From the NCBI GenBank assembly GCA_002083525.1, contig LWDM01000040.1, forward strand, positions 509-19,452: a DNA stretch of 18,944 nucleotides. Direction: 5' to 3'. Below are positions 17,039-18,944 of this stretch, piece after piece. Below the pieces are notes generated by a model, which saw only the letters and a list, made by a program, of their open reading frames with translations, was not told where the DNA came from and did not search any database. This DNA is from Proteobacteria bacterium SG_bin9 (GTDB lineage Bacteria; Pseudomonadota; Alphaproteobacteria; Rhizobiales; Xanthobacteraceae). The position numbers were made by a program, and so were the translations under genes. Every line of letters starts with the position of its first letter. Within the stretch, counting starts at the first letter, position 1.

Positions 17039-17114
17039 CGTCATGCCCGGGCTTGACCCGGGCATCCATCTTCCATTTTCAAGATGGATTGCCGGATCAA
17101 GTCCGGCAATGACG
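17039..17114. repeat. REP/MITE-like long intergenic palindrome
   Basis: A 76-bp imperfect inverted repeat: 34-bp arms starting CGTCAT and meeting at ATCTT/AAGAT around an 8-base centre, with about five mismatches between the arms. Each arm holds a nested palindrome (TGCCCGGG-CTTGA-CCCGGGCA; TTGCCGGATCAAGTCCGGCAA). This is the form of the dispersed palindromes common in Bradyrhizobium-group genomes. It starts 7 bases after the stop of the gene on the right (minus strand), so it could act as that gene's terminator or mRNA stabiliser. Confidence 0.85.
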
Positions 17115-17121
17115 AGAAAAT

Positions 17122-17745
17122 CTAACTCTCCTCCAGCGAACTCGGGTGCCAGAGCGGCGTGTAGCCGCGGCTCAACACCTTCACCATCGTCGGCGGCGTC
17201 AGCACGCTGACAGTTGTGCCACGCTGACGCGGGCGGCGTGCGCCATATCCGGACGGCGACCACGGCAGCAGCGCATCGCCCTTCACGGCAAACGCATCCG
17301 TGCCCGAAAGCGTGATGAATGCGCCATCAGGCACCTGATCGAGCACCATCGGATGAATCCGCTTCGCCCTCGACCGCCGGTCGAAACGCTCGGCGTGCAG
17401 CACATCGTCCATCTCGGGCGCACTCGGACGCGCGCCGCCGCGGCGAAACCGTTCGGCAAACGCGACCGCCTCGGCGCGGCGGCACTCGAAGCAGGGACGA
17501 TGGCCGGCGGCCAACGCGGTGACTTCGTCGAGGAAGAACAGCTCGGTGTAGTAGCGTCCCCACACGTTGCGCTGGCGGCCCTTGAACGACAGCACACAGC
17601 AAATCCACTGCCGCGAGGCGTAGCGGCGCTTGCCGAGCGTCTGGTCGTCGCGATGGAACTTGCCGCCGCGGTTGCCGAACAGCAGCCCGCGCGCCGGCGC
17701 GGCCAGCAATTCCCCGAACGGATCGACGCGGTTTTGCAGTGGCAT
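17122..17745 (-). CDS. Uncharacterised protein with an Ada-like RPCxxC zinc half-site
   Basis: A 207-residue protein I cannot assign to a named family. Residues 65-90 (YYTELFFLDEVTALAAGHRPCFECRR) look like the second half of the Ada metal-binding domain (FF...EALAAG.RPC..C), with C85 and C88 as likely metal ligands and C49/C50 possibly supplying the others. The rest, with an RIHPMVLDQVPDGAFITL stretch and a GTTVSVLTPP segment, suggests a small beta-rich domain. There is no methyltransferase domain (no PCHRV active site). The ATG at 17745 follows the DUF2867 gene by 33 bp on the same strand, so the two may form an operon. The zinc site is an inference. Confidence 0.8.
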   Translation of the reverse strand: MPLQNRVDPFGELLAAPARGLLFGNRGGKFHRDDQTLGKRRYASRQWICCVLSFKGRQRNVWGRYYTELFFLDEVTALAAGHRPCFECRRAEAVAFAERFRRGGARPSAPEMDDVLHAERFDRRSRAKRIHPMVLDQVPDGAFITLSGTDAFAVKGDALLPWSPSGYGARRPRQRGTTVSVLTPPTMVKVLSRGYTPLWHPSSLEES

Positions 17746-17778
17746 CGGCTGAGCCCACCGGCGGTTACGACAATGCCG

Positions 17779-18297
17779 TTATATCCGCCCCGCCCTGACA
17801 GCATTCGTCAGCAGCTGCCGCACGCCGAGCCTGTGGAACGGCACGATGAAGAAGAGATAGACCCGGCCGGCGAGGTTATGGACCTTGCAGACCGTGGTCA
17901 CGACCACCCGCTGGCCGTCTCCGTTCGATGCCTTGAGGATCGACACGCGGAAATCGAGGTGGGTGTTGTCGCGCCCTGCCACCACTTCGGTATCGCTCAG
18001 GGCGTAGATCGGCCAGATGCCGATCTTGTCGCCGACCGCGTAGCGATCCTTCTGCCGCGCCGACAGGAACTCGTCCGTCGTCGCCGCCTCCAGCCCGGCC
18101 ATGGCTGCGAGCTTGTTGCGGATCAACAGCGTCCAGGTCATCCAGCGCGGACGGTGTCCGAAGATCGCGAAGAACAGCGAGGCGACATCCTGATCGCGGC
18201 TCAGCGGCGCGCTGTAGGAGTCATGAAAATAAGCCTGGCTGATTGTCGTATCGCCCAGGAGACTGCCAGCGGGCGCTTTGCATTCCATCACCTGCAT
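17779..18297 (-). CDS. DUF2867 domain protein
   Basis: A 172-residue protein covering essentially one DUF2867 domain: DSYSAPL near the start, FFAIFGHRPRWMTWTLLIRNKLAAMAGL (about 42-69), the hallmark HLDFRVS at 113-119, and VCKVHNLAGRVYLFFIVPFHRL (about 136-157). The domain is of unknown function; it also occurs at the C-terminus of YbjT-like NAD(P)-binding proteins. The ATG at 18297 has GGGAGA about 6 bases upstream. It lies downstream of ftsH, beyond a strong terminator, so it has its own promoter or relies on read-through. Confidence 0.9.
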   Translation of the reverse strand: MQVMECKAPAGSLLGDTTISQAYFHDSYSAPLSRDQDVASLFFAIFGHRPRWMTWTLLIRNKLAAMAGLEAATTDEFLSARQKDRYAVGDKIGIWPIYALSDTEVVAGRDNTHLDFRVSILKASNGDGQRVVVTTVCKVHNLAGRVYLFFIVPFHRLGVRQLLTNAVRAGRI

Positions 18298-18314
18298 CGC
18301 GATCTCCCGTCAGC

Positions 18315-18337
18315 AAAACGGGCGCCGAAGCGCCCGT
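18315..18337 (-). terminator. Rho-independent terminator of ftsH with a TTCG loop
   Basis: On the minus strand an 8-bp perfect stem ACGGGCGC / GCGCCCGT encloses the loop TTCG, giving the very stable C(UUCG)G tetraloop in RNA, followed by TTTT. It lies 28 bases after the ftsH stop. Confidence 0.85.
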
Positions 18338-18365
18338 CGTATTGTTCACAGCAGTGCCACGGTCA

Positions 18366-18944
18366 TCACGACTGCGGCTGCGGCTCCATGCCGGCATCCG
18401 GACGCGGGCGCGGCTTGCCGGCGGGCGGCACGGCGGAGGCGCGCGGACCGGTCGGCTCGAGCACCGACTCGCGGTTCGGCTTCTTGCCGTTGAGCAGGTC
18501 CTTGATCTCGTCGCCGGTCAGCGTCTCGAACTCGAGCAGGCCCTTGGCCAGCGCTTCGAGGTCGGCACGCTTCTCGGTCAGGATCTTGGTCGCTTCCTGA
18601 TAGCCCTCTTCCACCAGACGGCGGATTTCGTTGTCGATCTTCTGCGCGGTCGATTCCGACACGTTCTGCGTGCGCGCCACCGACATGCCGAGGAAGACTT
18701 CGTCCTGGTTCTCGCCGTAGGCAACCGTGCCGAGTTCCTCGGAGAGGCCCCAGCGCGTGACCATCATGCGGGCGAGGCGCGTGGCCTGCTCGATGTCGGA
18801 CGCAGCACCCGAGGTCACCTTCTCCTTGCCGAAGATCAGCTCTTCCGCGACGCGGCCGCCCATCATGATGGCGAGACGCGAGGTCATCTGCTCGAGCGAC
18901 ATCGACAGCTTGTCGCGCTCGGGCAGCTGCATGACCATGCCGAG
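18366..18944 (-). CDS. ftsH: ATP-dependent zinc metalloprotease FtsH, C-terminal part (5' partial)
   Basis: The last 192 residues or so of the membrane-anchored AAA+ protease that degrades damaged membrane and regulatory proteins. Visible are the peptidase-domain stretch LPERDKLSMSLEQMTSRLAIMMGGRVAEELIFG, then VTSGAASDIEQATRLARMMV, whose Asp corresponds to the third zinc ligand (D495 in E. coli), and WGLSEELGTVAYGE. The AAA module and HEXXH motif lie beyond the right edge. The C-terminal tail is rich in Pro and Arg, as in many alphaproteobacterial FtsH. The frame continues to the window edge, so the Met at 18938 is internal. Confidence 0.97.
   Translation of the reverse strand, partial: LGMVMQLPERDKLSMSLEQMTSRLAIMMGGRVAEELIFGKEKVTSGAASDIEQATRLARMMVTRWGLSEELGTVAYGENQDEVFLGMSVARTQNVSESTAQKIDNEIRRLVEEGYQEATKILTEKRADLEALAKGLLEFETLTGDEIKDLLNGKKPNRESVLEPTGPRASAVPPAGKPRPRPDAGMEPQPQS

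Noticed and set aside
17146..18600. 484-codon plus-strand frame across three minus-strand genes
   Set aside because: It crosses gene boundaries and a terminator, and each minus-strand gene is better supported.

Overview
The window is about 19 kb of GC-rich chromosomal DNA from an alphaproteobacterium, most likely of the Bradyrhizobium/Rhodopseudomonas/Afipia group (Nitrobacteraceae). The grounds are the type of groEL, the lysine/alanine-rich H1-like protein, the TIGR02001-type outer membrane protein, the BacA-like ABC transporter with its own ATPase, and a long CGTCATGCCCGGG-type intergenic palindrome. These are judged from memory of the families, not from a search. I see no phage, plasmid, insertion sequence, CRISPR, rRNA or tRNA.

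Left part (1-8110): the 3' nearly complete end of groEL with a clear terminator; an unrecognised exported protein; a CrtI-like FAD oxidoreductase; a PadR regulator diverging from a small NTF2/SnoaL-like gene across a 70-bp region packed with TACTCC-N5-GGAGTA boxes; a secreted META-like protein whose stop codon overlaps that of the NTF2-like gene; and a BacA/YddA-type ABC transporter.

Middle part (8111-14668), all on the minus strand: an HPP membrane protein; a TIGR02001-type outer membrane protein gene interrupted by a single in-frame TGA; an H1-like basic protein; and the tightly packed glcD-glcE-glcF operon for glycolate oxidase, which feeds glycolate (phosphoglycolate salvage or carbon use) to glyoxylate.

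Right part (14669-18944), also minus strand: a 76-residue possible winged-helix protein; a TetR regulator; an azlC-azlD branched-chain amino acid exporter pair; a 76-bp REP-like palindrome; an unrecognised protein with an Ada-like RPCxxC zinc half-site; a DUF2867 protein; and the C-terminal part of ftsH, which runs off the right edge.

Most genes are housekeeping or ordinary accessory functions, and I found no convincing new multi-gene system. The points most worth a second look are the divergent padR/NTF2 regulatory region, where operator half-sites double as Shine-Dalgarno sequences on both strands; the abrupt codon-usage change inside groEL; and the single nonsense codon in an otherwise well-preserved porin-like gene.
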